Origin: Helianthus annuus | Lineage: Eukaryota; Streptophyta; Magnoliopsida; Asterales; Asteraceae | Assembly (NCBI RefSeq): GCF_002127325.2 | Contig: NC_035435.2 | Location: forward strand, 131,355,278 to 131,419,277 | Length of the DNA: 64,000 nucleotides | Direction of reading: 5' to 3' | Shown: positions 45,721-56,600 of the stretch, in pieces | Numbering within the stretch: position 1 is the stretch's first letter | How the letters are laid out: every line of letters starts with the position of its first letter | Translations under genes and position numbers: made by a program | Notes under the pieces: generated by a model | Databases searched by the model: none | What the model was told of the DNA's origin: nothing | What the model saw: the letters and a program-made list of their open reading frames with translations, nothing else

Positions 45721-45976
45721 CTGGTAATTATTATAAGTGTAAATTATTAGTATCCAATAATTGATATAGCAAATAATTACACATAAACACCTAAGATTTT
45801 TATAACATATATATATATATCCAAAATTTGTCGATGTCTCGACTTTCAGTTTTATAGATTATATAGGCATCCATACACACCGTTTATCTTACAACGTTTT
45901 ATTCCTATTTTACAGTGTTATATGTTTGTTACTATTATACAACCCCAGTTTCACAACCTACTATTTCTTTGGCATT

Positions 45977-46693
45977 TCAATAGCGACGCTCCCTTTCATC
46001 GTATTTCCAGGAGATTTGTTCCCCCATTTCTCGGATTCTATTCCCGGCACCTATCAGTTCTTCACCAAACTGACGGAGTTCGGCTAAGTTTTCGTTACTC
46101 ATCGGCGGGTTGGGGATAGGTTCTGGATCAAACTGTGGGAGGAAGGTATAAGGACTATTGATTATGTTTTGGAATTGCCAGTCGTTCGTCCACCACTCTT
46201 CCATTTCTCCTAAAGGTCGAGTGTGGATTAGAGGGTCTGGAATAGCAGGTTCTAAATTCACAGGGAGTTGGGTTTCGGCAGGGTAAGGGTAGAGATTGTT
46301 GTTGATAGGGCTAATGACATCACAACTTGCCAGTAGACGGTCTATTTCGTCATGAAATGTTATTTCTTCAGTTTGTTTAGAACTCTCTCCAATTTCTATT
46401 CCCTTTTGCTTAGAATTTTCCCTGATTTCTGCTTGCTTAGAACTCTCTCCGGTCTCGATCTCTTTTCCTTTGTTCATAGGATTTTCTATCTTAGGGAGTC
46501 TCCTAGTTGCGGGTTTCCGCCTGCGCACTTTCCTCCATCCTACATATCTTCTTCTTTTCTCAGACTTTGTAGGTGGAGCTTGAAATTCCAGGGGTTCCTC
46601 CACATCAGCAAAATAACCAGTAAAGTCGTTGGAGACTTCGATTGGTACTGGATATAGATTGAGATTCTGAAATGCTTCAGATAGCTCACTCAT
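45977..46693 (-). CDS. Leader ORF b of gypsy element 2, unknown function
   Basis: About 238 residues from the ATG at 46693, between the primer-binding site and gag. The product starts MSELSEAFQNLNLYPVPIEV, has a strongly basic patch (KSEKRRRYVGWRKVRRRKP) that could be a nuclear-localisation or RNA-binding segment, then a repeated GKEIETGESSKQ / GIEIGESSKQ motif. It continues with an acidic, Pro-rich middle and a charged end (EQISWKYDERERRY). No enzyme or known Gag motif is seen. Surviving open in an element whose gag-pol has several stops could mean selection in the family, or chance. Normal gypsy elements of this lineage have gag as first ORF, so an extra ORF is unusual. It could also be an upstream exon. 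Confidence 0.5.
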   Translation of the reverse strand: MSELSEAFQNLNLYPVPIEVSNDFTGYFADVEEPLEFQAPPTKSEKRRRYVGWRKVRRRKPATRRLPKIENPMNKGKEIETGESSKQAEIRENSKQKGIEIGESSKQTEEITFHDEIDRLLASCDVISPINNNLYPYPAETQLPVNLEPAIPDPLIHTRPLGEMEEWWTNDWQFQNIINSPYTFLPQFDPEPIPNPPMSNENLAELRQFGEELIGAGNRIREMGEQISWKYDERERRY

Positions 46694-46946
46694 GCTGTTT
46701 AGCATATATGCAAAATGCACAAAAATGCTAAGTTAAAATCTTATAAGGAAATTTAGATAAACTTTCCGTTTATTGCATATCGAAAGACTAATTTTACAAA
46801 GGATAACGGAAAACACCCTAAGATGTATTTATTTACGGAGTAGTGATTTTCTTGGATAAAGATGCTAATACTGGATCAGGCTTATTGGTAGTTTAGAGGT
46901 TTGCATTCTCTGCTACAGTAGCTAGCATATAGAGGTTAGCCCATTT

Positions 46947-47207
46947 TTATTCTAATTTATCTTCCCAAGGTGGATTATTGCCTATTTCCCGGATTTCTGG
47001 ATTAAACCTCACTTTCTTGAATTGGGGTTTCTGACTTTTCCTAATAATCGAATTTCTTTTCTCTGGGATAAGAGGATTCTCATATTGTGCTTTACGGACA
47101 AAAATCACTTCTTCCAGATCTGCTGGGTATTTTGAGGAAGAGGTTCCTTTTTCTTTAGGTGCAGTATCTAATTTGTGGTAGATGACAGAAAGTCTTTGTT
47201 TACCCAT
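46947..47207 (-). CDS. Leader ORF a of gypsy element 2, unknown function
   Basis: 86 residues from the ATG at 47207, the first reading frame after the primer-binding site. Composition is Lys/Pro/Glu-rich, with KKVRFNPEIREIGNNPPWED near the end. ATG is preceded within 1 nt by an acceptor-like GTTACAG. It might be a small accessory protein, an upstream regulatory ORF or part of a spliced leader. No family recognised. Confidence 0.35.
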   Translation of the reverse strand: MGKQRLSVIYHKLDTAPKEKGTSSSKYPADLEEVIFVRKAQYENPLIPEKRNSIIRKSQKPQFKKVRFNPEIREIGNNPPWEDKLE

Positions 47208-47322
47208 ACTGTAACTAACAAATAACTAGTTAAAAATACATAATCACAGAATGGCAATTAGAAATTCTTAAGTATTCCTCAATTACTTTAATAGGCTTAA
47301 ATTAGTGATAAGCTTAAATCAG

Positions 47323-47336
47323 TGGCTCTGATACCA
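47323..47336 (-). promoter_or_regulatory. Primer-binding site of element 2 (tRNA-iMet type)
   Basis: In element orientation TGGTATCAGAGCCA, 8 nt after the 5' LTR, complementary to the initiator-Met tRNA 3' end. The spacing is longer than in elements 1 and 3 (3 nt). Confidence 0.88.
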
Positions 47337-47344
47337 CCTTTTCC

Positions 47345-48811
47345 TGTCACGACCCTTGGCCCCGATCCAGAGCCGTGGAACAGGAAATCCCGTGGTATTA
47401 AATTAAGGCGACAACGGAAGTCTTTAATACAGGATATTTTAATATTAAAACTGCCCGTTTACATAATTTAGGGATAAAACCTCGTAATTTACAATAAGGT
47501 GATTTCACTGGGAAATCTTTATTTTACAAAACATGTTTCTTTATTTATTTACATTGAGCCACTTCTCTAAGCTTGTAGTGCTTCACATCACTTTTTCTTG
47601 GATCACAACAGATCACCTGAAACATGTTTGAAAAAGGTTTTGTCAGCGGGGAAATACTGAGTGAATCATTCAGTTTACTGAAAACAACACATTTGTTAAA
47701 GTTTTACAGTATTAAGAGCGATTACAATGCTTTCATATCAACCAACTACCCACAGTATTTGTCACTCGACCGGATCTGTGACTGTGGTCATATCACTGTT
47801 GGGTCCGTTCACCCGCAAGTGACGTACATCACTATTTAGGTCCGACTACCTAATAGTGTATATCATGATTTAGGCTCGCTCACCTAACCTGATAAAGACA
47901 GTTATGTGCACAATACCCCACATACCGGCTGTAAATTGGTGACTACAAAGACTTAATCACTATAATTATAACTTTGGAAAATAGATTGGAGTATTGTAAA
48001 ACAGTTGATAAAAAGAGAATGACTCACTTTGCAGATTTAACGAGCAGTGTATAAGCCTACTGATTAGCCTTGTTTAACCTAATTTAAATAACAATGCACA
48101 CAAACTGGGTTAGTAACTAATACAGCAGTTACCACAATTCATGAGATTAAACCCTCACAACGATTGACAAAGTGCGATACCTAAATATTCAGTGGATTCA
48201 CAACGAATGACAGAGTATAGCCCGAGCTCGGGCAGCACTCAAACATCCTGTCGAAATCACGATGAATACAAAGTATAAACCCAATTTGAGCAGTACTCAA
48301 ACAATCGTTGGATAGTTTCAATCGATCGGACGTTGAATCGTAATAGCGATCGAGTTATTACCCTGTTTTGCGGCAGCGATTCATGAATTGTGTGTGTTGT
48401 TATAGTAATCTACGTATATCTCAGTGTAGGTTTGGAATTTGAGCGTCGAACTAACATAGAAATTCAAGTGCCACTGCCCTTTATTTATACCCAAAATTTG
48501 CCCCCCTCGCGCCACGCGAAAGGTCCCCTTGTGCGCGTCGCGTGGCGCGAGAGACCCTAGTCTAGCATAGGGTGGGTTCGTGTCCAGGTAGCTCAGCTGA
48601 GTTGGTTTCGACTGAAATTTCAATTCACACATTAAACTGTTAGGATATTACCAACTAGGGTTTACCCCCCCTGAGTTTTAGGGGCCCTGATCCTGATTCC
48701 GATTGTTCTGAAAATTTTAGGGTTTATGTAGAATTACTTGGGTTTCTTAATTAGGGCTTCCTTAATAGACAATTAACATAGTAAGTATTAATTTTAGTGA
48801 GAGTTGTTATA
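47345..48811 (-). repeat. 5' LTR of gypsy element 2
   Basis: 1467 bp, about 37 substitutions and a few indels relative to 28337-29816. It begins TGTCACGACC and ends TTATA where its partner ends TTACA. Confidence 0.92.
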
Positions 48812-48816
48812 GAACC

Positions 48817-49740
48817 AGACGGTCTCCAGCGACCGGTTCCGGTTTGCTCCAACCAAAGGCGACACCACCCCTCCTTATCTTTCTCACCTCTCTTTCTTTT
48901 TCCCACTTACAAAGCATCCACCACCACACACCGACTTACCACCACCATCCACCCACACCATTTTGTTTCTCATAGATCTGAATGTAACGGTGAACAGATC
49001 AGTGGGTTTGAACGCAGAACATCCGGATGTCACACTGAATAGATCGTAGATCCAAAAATACGGTGAATAGGTTGTAGATTGATAAATACGGTGAAAAGAT
49101 TGGTGGTAGCGGTGTTGAAGAAGTTGCGTCCGTTCACGCAGGGAGCCTGCTCGGATGATCGGAAACTGGTTTTCTCGTTCATCTTCTTGTTGTTATTGGA
49201 TTTGTTTGGATGATTTTGAAATTGAAAGTTGGAATACTGTTTGTTTATTACCTTTAAAATAAAAGGGGGGCGGTTGGCTTACATAAAGTGGGGATTGACT
49301 TTTTCTTTGGGATAAGTTATTAAAGGATTAGGATTTGTGAGAAATTGTTAAATTGTCATGGGTAGGTTAGAGAAGGTGGTGAGGGATGGGGCGGTAGGTA
49401 ATATGGGGTGGTGGTGGATGGTGGTGGCGGTTGTGTGGGGTGAGGGGTGAGTGACGGTGGTGGGAGAAAGATAAACGGTGAAGAAAAGTATACTAATTCC
49501 TCAGTATAATTTCTTTTTGTTTGTTTATTAAAATATTTTTAGATAAATAAGTTAAAAGACTAAAATACACTTGTGTTACTTAACTTAACAGGAAAAATTA
49601 ACTTCATTAGGGCTAAAGGACATAAGATGCAGGATTTTGAAACATTAAGTACAAAACTCATCAATTTTAAAGGCAAAGAACACCGCCTGTAATTTGATAC
49701 AAACATAAAGGACAAAACTTGTAATTTTCTCATTATGTAT
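48817..49740. other. Flank of element 2: C-rich and G-rich complementary blocks, no gene
   Basis: A pyrimidine-rich stretch (48850-48965) with CCACCACCAC words and a purine/G-rich stretch (49370-49475) with GGTGGTGG words form an imperfect inverted pair. The G-rich part has many GGG/GG runs. Between them GATAAATACGGTGAA-type words repeat near 49040-49110. Part of the presumed host inverted-repeat element. Confidence 0.5.
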
Positions 49741-49745
49741 ATTAT

Positions 49746-50790
49746 AGTGTTTGCGATTGTCTCTTGTATTAAATAACAATATTAAATTATTATATTATTT
49801 TATTTTCTGACTCTTTTTTTATTCAATTTTTTCTCAACTATTTGCTTTATTTTTTCGTTTATTCATATCTCTTTTATATTTCATTGATTCAACCTCACTA
49901 ATACATAGTTTTTTTAACTTAGTAAGTAATAAAATAATCAGTCTCCATGCAATTTCTGGATTATATAGTACACATGTAACAAACTAGTGGGATTTGATCG
50001 GTATCGTTCAGTTTGTTACGGCATGGTTGGAAACAAAGCATAAAATAAAGTTGTGACATGCCGAAAAGATTATTGACAGTTTTTTTACAAGTACCGTTAG
50101 CCGTTCCATGTTGATATTGATAACACCGATATAACTATAAATATCGGTTAGTTCAGTTTGGTTTGTCACAATATTAGTATGATACCTATACTGATCTTCA
50201 TTATAGCTTACGATTAAAAAAATACTCGATTTTTTGAATAAAACTCCTTTATTAACAACACTTTTTCTGGTGCATCTACAAAACCATTAAAAAGTGTAAT
50301 GTAGGTTTGGTTCGTCATGGTAAAGACAAAACAATGAATTATATTGACTTGTTCAATTTTGAGTAAAACTTCCAGCGTAGATAAAAAAACAAGTACGTTG
50401 CAACGGTATATTCGCAATTTTTAAACGCATTATACTATATTATTAAAATAACAAAAATTGTAAACGACGTCCCCTAATATAGATATAAAGAAAAACTAAA
50501 CCGTGAGACAATTTGATGACATGTTTTCAATCACTTGTACATTACATGCTATTCGTAACTCAGAATGAATAAAATTTTTATTAAGATGTAGATAAAAATG
50601 AAGCACGTCGCATTAACAACACACATGGAATTTTATAAAATCATATCCGAAAAGTTATACGAGAAAAACGAAATATGGTTAATATTAAAGTAATTATATT
50701 AGTAATGACTTGTTTTATTTCTATTTAAAATTTACATCGAGATAGTAATTGGTAAAAGGGCAACAAGGTGTGCTACTACCTCTTTTTGAA
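49746..50790. other. AT-rich intergenic DNA, nothing recognised
   Basis: No reading frame with family resemblance, no long repeat and no element ends identified. Confidence 0.5.
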
Positions 50791-51260
50791 TAGCAAAACT
50801 AAGTCTTTTAAAAAATACGTCCATAGATCTCGGGGTCATAACATTATTATGCATGACCCTTTGAACTCGACTAAGTAGGTCCACAGTCTCTCTGGCGCCA
50901 GAAAACCAAAAGAATCAAAAGCAAATGGGTTAAACACGTGTTGCTTGTCAAGGCACACTTTCTCGTGTTTGGTCAGCTTATCCGAAGGAGCCTTTAAAGC
51001 AGTCTGATCCCACCGTGAAAGCACTACCCCCTAAACCCACAAGCGGGGAAACTCCTGTTAGATCCACACAGACATGTTTTCCTCCTACCTATCCAAAGAC
51101 CAGAATGTCGGCTGGTCGAAGGGTAGATCTCCCTTCCAACGGGCCAGTTAAGAAATTAACGGCTGCCTCTTTCTTAGCAGAAATACCAGCGCGCCTGAAT
51201 ATATCAAAAAGGACTTCCCTAACCAAATCATGTCAGTATTTAAACTATGGGAGCGCATGA
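50791..51260 (-). pseudogene. Frameshifted fragment of a TE-associated plant hypothetical protein
   Basis: Minus strand, shifting between two frames: EGRSTLRPADILVFG, a stop where Trp is likely, GGKHVCVDLTGVSPLVG, then in another frame SDKLTKHEKVCLDKQHVFNPF and FDSFGFLAPE, then back to VDLLSRVQRVMHNNVMTPRS. This pattern (RPADxL, DxTGxSPL, FxPFAFDxFGFLAPE, RVQRVMHxN) recalls a widespread plant hypothetical family often annotated near reverse-transcriptase remnants; recognition is from memory. At least two frameshifts and one stop make it dead. No neighbouring domain identifies the parent element. Confidence 0.45.
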
Positions 51261-52227
51261 GTCATATATATGGTTTGTCAATACTGACCTACAAATGCAT
51301 GAGTCGGTAAAAGGTGTTGCACTGGCCAAGTACTGATCTACAAATGCATGAGTCATCTATATGGTTTTTCAAATGAAATGCATCTCTATATATCAACATC
51401 TAGGGATATTGTCTTATCGTCTCCCACAAGGATGTGTTAATTTTTAGAGTTATTTTATAAACCGACTATTTTACCCTTACGTAACTAAAAAGTAAAAAGA
51501 AAATCATTTTTATACCAAAGCACCATTTCTTCATCTTCTTTACAATGTATATTGCTTCTCTGGCGACCACATTTGATGAGTTAAGGTGATCCGACTAATT
51601 AGAAATATTTTAAGATCTCTCCATTTCAATGATCAAAAGAGTGATAACTTCGAAAATCATATGAATAATATCTATAACTTCGATTGCCACAATAACTGAC
51701 TAATCACTCCTAAAGTAGACTAAATCTAACTAAACATTCATAAATGTTAGTTAAGCATTTATCATGTGAAATGGCATGATCACAACTTTGATAATACTCA
51801 TCATGTATCTTATGAATGTAATATCTGTTACACCGCCTTCCTTTTTCTGCAACTATTGATAGCTAAATTTAAAGTTAATCTTCGAGAGCTAAATTGCTCC
51901 TTGCATTTCCAAACAGTAAGACATGGGGGAGGGGTAGGTACCTAGTCTGGAGCAAGGTTTTTTTGAAGTTATGATTCATTATCTAGCAGACATATCCGAA
52001 AACTATTATGGAAACACGTCAAGCCATTTGCGATAGGTAACCAACAAGCATCCTTTTACTCTTTCTTCCTATTAACAACATATCTCAATTACGTTGATCA
52101 TTCGTGCTATAGACCATCCGATCCGTCTCAACATATACAAATATTCAATTCTTAGTTCGACCATGTATTAAAATAGACTTTTCATTAGGTGTAATAACTG
52201 AATAGAATTCCAATCCATACTGACAAC
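51261..52227. other. Intergenic DNA, no gene seen
   Basis: The phrase TACAAATGCATGAGTC repeats near 51290 and 51337 together with TATATGGTTT. Otherwise non-coding AT-rich DNA up to the GACAT target site of the copia element. Confidence 0.5.
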
Positions 52228-52374
52228 GACATTGTTGGTGCACTTGTGTCTGTACTTTGTCTGTATTCGGTCTGTATGTAAACGATGTCCTTGGTAGTCT
52301 GTAAGTTGACCAAGTCAACCATCCTCCGGATTGACTTGGCCAACAGTTGGAATATGTTTGATATGTTTGTCTGA

Positions 52375-52540
52375 ATCGAAGGATAACCTCGAAGGATAAT
52401 GTTGATCCTTCGAGGTGCTCGAAAGATATGCTTCGAATGATTAGACCTCGAAAGATGATCTTTCGAGGTCCCTGCTTATCCTTCGAAAGCATTGTATCCG
52501 AAAGATGATCCTTCGGACCATCTATCGAATCCTTCGAGAA
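52375..52540. repeat. ATCCTTCGA/TCGAAAGAT motif cluster in the 5' LTR of element 4
   Basis: About twelve copies of CGAAGGAT, CGAAAGAT and their complements ATCCTTCG, ATCTTTCG in both orientations, e.g. the palindrome CGAAAGATGATCTTTCG near 52448. They lie directly upstream of the presumed TATA region. The same words recur in the leader at 53250-53650. Confidence 0.85.
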
Positions 52541-52552
52541 GACCTGCTGTAT

Positions 52553-52570
52553 ATGGGTATATATACCCAT
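52553..52570 (+). promoter_or_regulatory. Perfect 18-bp palindrome at the core promoter, element 4
   Basis: ATGGGTATATATACCCAT is its own reverse complement and contains the TATATATA that best fits a TATA box. It lies about 13 bp after the motif cluster and is duplicated at 63118-63135 in the 3' LTR. Confidence 0.65.
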
Positions 52571-52870
52571 GTAGTGTTGAGGACAGAAGATGGATGCACA
52601 CAGATAGTCACACCGAGAGATAGAGAGTTGAGAGCATCCTGTCCGAAACACTCACACACTTAGAGAGTTTATAGAACATTTCTGTAAACATTGAGCTTGT
52701 AACCGAACCCTCATTGCATTAATACAAGTTGTGTTAATCGGTGAACTTGTGTGTTTGTTTCTCTACTTGCTACTAACTCGGTTTGCTTGCTAGCTTGGAT
52801 TCCGCACTTGCTAGCAGGTTTGTATAACAAGGTTTAGGTTCGTAATCCTCCGCGAAAAGGGACCTACAAG

Positions 52871-52883
52871 TGGTATCAGAGCC
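52871..52883 (+). promoter_or_regulatory. Primer-binding site of element 4 (tRNA-iMet type)
   Basis: TGGTATCAGAGCC, 2 nt after the 5' LTR. Confidence 0.92.
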
Positions 52884-53681
52884 TCGCTCTTTACCTTGTT
52901 TAAAACCGGGTTTTTACAAGTTTTGGTGTGTTGAAACACTTGGTTTTGCACCTGTTTTTACTTGGTTTCTTGCATTTTCTTTGAGTAAAAACGTGTCTAA
53001 ACTAACCGGGAGTGTTTAAAGTTGGGTTGGGTAAATTGGAAATTGTTTTTAAGAAACTTTGTGTTTTCCGGCCAATTTCCGGTGTGTTTCCGGTGACCGG
53101 ACTTTGTGGATAAAGTTTGCCATTTTTGGGCATTGTTTTTGAAAGTCAAAAAGTTGGTGAAGATCTGTGTGCAGAACATACCTTTCTGCCGAAAGTACTT
53201 CACCAACCCATCACCTTTTTCACCAACCTATCACATCAGATCAGTTTGTGTCAGAACCTCTCGAAAGATATCTTTCGACATCGAAAGACTATCCTTCGAC
53301 ATCTGTCGATCAAGGAAGGCTCGAAAGATTGTTATCCTTCGACCCATCCTTCGAAGTCTGAATCATATCCTTCGAGAAAGGAATCTAATCGAAAGACAAG
53401 TGTCCGAAAGATAGGGATTTAGCTCGAAAGATAAGGATCGTTCAAAGGAGAATCCTTCGAGCTCTTGAATCTTTCGAAATCATTGTTCGAGACTCAACAG
53501 TAATCTTTCGAGTACTGTTGATCCTTCGAACAATAGTTGATCTTTCGATTGTGGTCAGTTTGTTGTTAACAAGTTTCTGTGATTTCAGATCCTTCGACCA
53601 GGGTCCTTCGACTGGGAGTGATCTTTCGGGTGCTCATCATCCTTCGAGACTTGGACACAGAATTTATTTTTCTTGTTAAAG
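52884..53681 (+). other. Leader of element 4 with continued ATCCTTCGA-type motifs
   Basis: About 0.8 kb before gag. From 53250 to 53650 more than fifteen copies of CGAAAGAT, ATCCTTCG, ATCTTTCG and TTCGAG occur in both orientations, the same words as in the LTR cluster. Small overlapping reading frames here are repeat-derived. Confidence 0.7.
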
Positions 53682-56600
53682 ATGAATCCGAGTTGGTGGG
53701 GAAATCCGGCTCCAGACAGTGGAAAATACATGAATACCAGTCAGTCTCCATCATGGGCCGAATCTCCGGTATCTACATCCTCACAAACAAATGCCACTCC
53801 AGCTGGTCAATGGGCGTTTGTTTCAAATCAAACTCCGAGTATTCAAAGTCTTCTACTAAGCGAAAGTGAAACCGGAAGTTTGAACAGGCCTCCAAAGTTG
53901 ATGCATCTTAATGAATATCCGGGATGGGTTGATCGTTTCCATACATACATTCTTGGTCAAAATACAGAGTTGTGGTTGCGGTTCACTACGGAATTCGATC
54001 AAACTATCGAGGTTGCTGCTTCTTCGACAGCTACATTCGCCGATCTTCCTGATGATCAAAAGAAGACGTATGACTTAGAAAAGAAAGCATACGCTATTCT
54101 CACTCAAGCACTGAGCAAGGATATTTATCATCAGTTCGTCAGTTTCAAGACTACGAAGAAGCTGTGGGATGCATTGAAGACAAGAGGAGTAGGTAATGAA
54201 GCCACACGTCAACTACGACGAGATCTACTGAAGAAAGAATTCGATGGCTTCACATGTATGGATAAGGAGTCCTTGGGAGATATGACAAGCCGTTTCTATC
54301 ACCTACTTACTGAGCTGACCAACTTTGAAGTCACAACGACTCCAACAGAGGTGGTAAAGAAGTTTGCCGATGCATTGCCTCCTCAATGGAATAACTTCCT
54401 GGAAATCTTGAAGTACAACGGAACGTTGAAAACTACAAATATCAACGATTTCGTGCAGCTTCTGGAGAACAAGGATCAGGAAGAAACGTTGAAGGCAAAG
54501 AGAGTTGCAGTGCCACAGAATCCAGAGATGTATTATGGCACCTCCACTTCTTCATCTGCAAAAGCCGGTTCACATGCTCCACTTCAAACGGCGTTTGTCA
54601 CAAGCACGGATATGTATGGCAATCCAGTGCAAGTTCCTGTAAAGCCGCCTCCAACCACAGATCTGTATGGAAATCCAATACAACCACCTCCTCCTCCTCC
54701 TGCTCAACAACCACAATATGCGTGTTATGGAGGAACATCATCTGCTGCAGGTCAACAATCAAAGTCAAGTACAGTACAGCTCGACACGTCAAGCTTCTCT
54801 AAAATCAGTGTAGAAGTAGCTAAGGAACACATGGAGCTGCTTAACACTGTAGTGAGCGCGTACTGTGGGTTGATAGAAGGTCAGATTGGAAACATTAATC
54901 TGACACAAGAAGATTACAGGCAGATTGATAAGGAAGAGATGGACTTGATGGATATCAAGTGGGCCTTTGCGAGTGCTGTGAGAAGAGCAAAGGATTGGAT
55001 GGAAAGTACTGGCAGAACCAGCTTGGAAAGCAAGCGAGACACCAAGTATGGGTTCGATAAGCAAGCTGTAAAGTGCTTCAACTGTGGTGAACGGGGTCAC
55101 TTCAAAAGGGAGTGCACAAAGCCAGCCCAGCACGGGAATCAAAACCCCTTCAGAAACCAAGGCAACCAGCAGAACAGAAACAATGATCGTACATTGGTGC
55201 CTGTCAACAACCAAACCAACCGAGCACTTGCAGTTCAGGTGGATGAAGGTTGTGACTGGTCAATCCAGTTGGGTGGTGATGCTCCTGATGGAACAGCATG
55301 TTTTGCTCAGATTGTGAAGGAGCTAGTTCACACCAGTGGTGGAGAATCTTCTGCCAGTGGTGATGAATCGTCTGAAGATGAAGACTCCTCTGGATACAGC
55401 AGGAGTGTTGATGAAGAATCATCCAACTCTGATGATGATCATGTGGGTGAGACATCTAATGTTTCGGATGATATTGACATTGATGAACTCTTGGGGGAAG
55501 CTGTAGCAGAAACTCAAAGAAGATCTATTCTGGTGGATCAGGCTGCTTACTCTTCGTCTTCTCTCCATTCAGCCTTTATGGCCAATGTCGACGGTTCATC
55601 AAGTCAGGTATGTGTCGATGAACCCACTGCTATTAACTGTGATGAATGTGATAGATTGCATGCTAGGTGTGCTGATTTGGAAGGAAACATGTCTGAGTTG
55701 CAAGCCAAACATGATGCTTTACAAGCTAGTTTGTTTGACTTGCAAGACAAACATAGTTCCTTGAGTGCTGATTGGTGTGACTTGCAAAGCAAGCATGAGG
55801 CTTTGCAAGAAAAATATGATGTGACCTTTCTCCACAATCAGAAATTGACTGTGGATCTCTCAAAATGCACAGAAGCCAACATGTTTCATGAAAACCATGA
55901 AAAAGAATTTAAGTCAATGATTGAAACATTAAAGAAAGATAAAACTGAATTGACAAAAATGGTTTCAAGAAAACAGACGGATATTAATTTGTATATCTCT
56001 CGTCTTGAAACAATGCAAAAAGAGATGGCTTGTGTGAAAACCGAAAGTGATGCGATCCAACTCAAGCTAGACAGTTATTTGAGTTCTAGCTATGTGTTAG
56101 ATCACATCATTGACGTTCAGAAGGAAAAGAGAGATGTCACATGCATAGGGTACAAGAAGTGTCCACCCCCAGTGAGACATAATTATGATGCCATGCCTGA
56201 TGAAGAGGACAGGGTATTCTTTGAACCTTCTGTGCCTCTAGATGTTAAGGAGTTTGCTGCAGGACTCGGATACCAAAAGGAAGTATCCTCAGATTCAGAT
56301 GTGTCAGCAGATACATTTGTGAGTGCTGAACAGAATCAAGATCCTCCAGTTGTGATTGAGGATGCTGATTCGTCTGATGATGAATCTGATGATACTGTCC
56401 CAGCAAAGTCTGATGCGGTAGTCAAAAATGAGGACATACCTCTTGAGAATCACATTCTATGTGATCCCCCTGTACAACCCGCTAAGACTGTTGCAACTGA
56501 GTCCTCATCTGCAGAAGAGCCGGAGAGTGTGAATTTGCTGTACACTCTAGTTGGTGATGATAGAATTTACTCAGACAAAGATTTTCCCATTAAGAATGTT

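Larger units (their letters stand above)
28337..48811 (-). mobile_element. Older Ty3/gypsy chromovirus, element 2, interrupted by element 3
   Basis: LTRs at 28337-29816 and 47345-48811, flanked by the perfect duplication GAACC (28332-28336, 48812-48816). The primer-binding site is at 47323-47336 and pol runs on the minus strand. About 37 substitutions plus indels separate the LTRs (about 2.5%), many of them C/T or G/A changes, and the last LTR base pair has decayed from CA to TA at one end. Coding is broken by at least three stops, a frameshift and an RT active-site change. A second gypsy element (33943-45319) sits inside gag. Without it the element is about 9.1 kb. It is clearly the oldest LTR element in the window. 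Confidence 0.93.
28119..49745. mobile_element. Probable inverted-repeat element hosting the nested gypsy elements
   Basis: The sequence left of the outer gypsy element (28125-28160, ACGTTATGTCCTTTAGCGCTAA) is matched in reverse complement on the right at 49603-49640 (TTAGGGCTAAAGGACATAAG). The similarity carries on inward (TAATTTTTTTTGTTAA and its complement near 49580). Within the right part a C-rich block (48850-48965, ACCACCACC) and a G-rich block (49370-49475, GGTGGTGG) are also roughly complementary. I infer an older, non-coding inverted-repeat element of about 1.2 kb into which the gypsy element at 28337 inserted. The outer limits are approximate and the superfamily unknown. Confidence 0.4.
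52233..52868 (+). repeat. 5' LTR of copia element 4
   Basis: 636 bp, TGTTGGTGC ... CCTACA. It holds a dense cluster of ATCCTTCGA / TCGAAAGAT words (52375-52540) and then an 18-bp palindrome at the likely core promoter. Confidence 0.95.

Noticed and set aside
49370..49475. G-rich block as a coding Gly-rich gene
   Set aside because: No sustained frame with start and context; better explained as half of an imperfect inverted repeat with 48850-48965.
52145..52651. 168-codon minus-strand frame in the copia LTR, also at 62779-63216
   Set aside because: Antisense through the LTR promoter and motif cluster; no family resemblance and not separate from the LTR.
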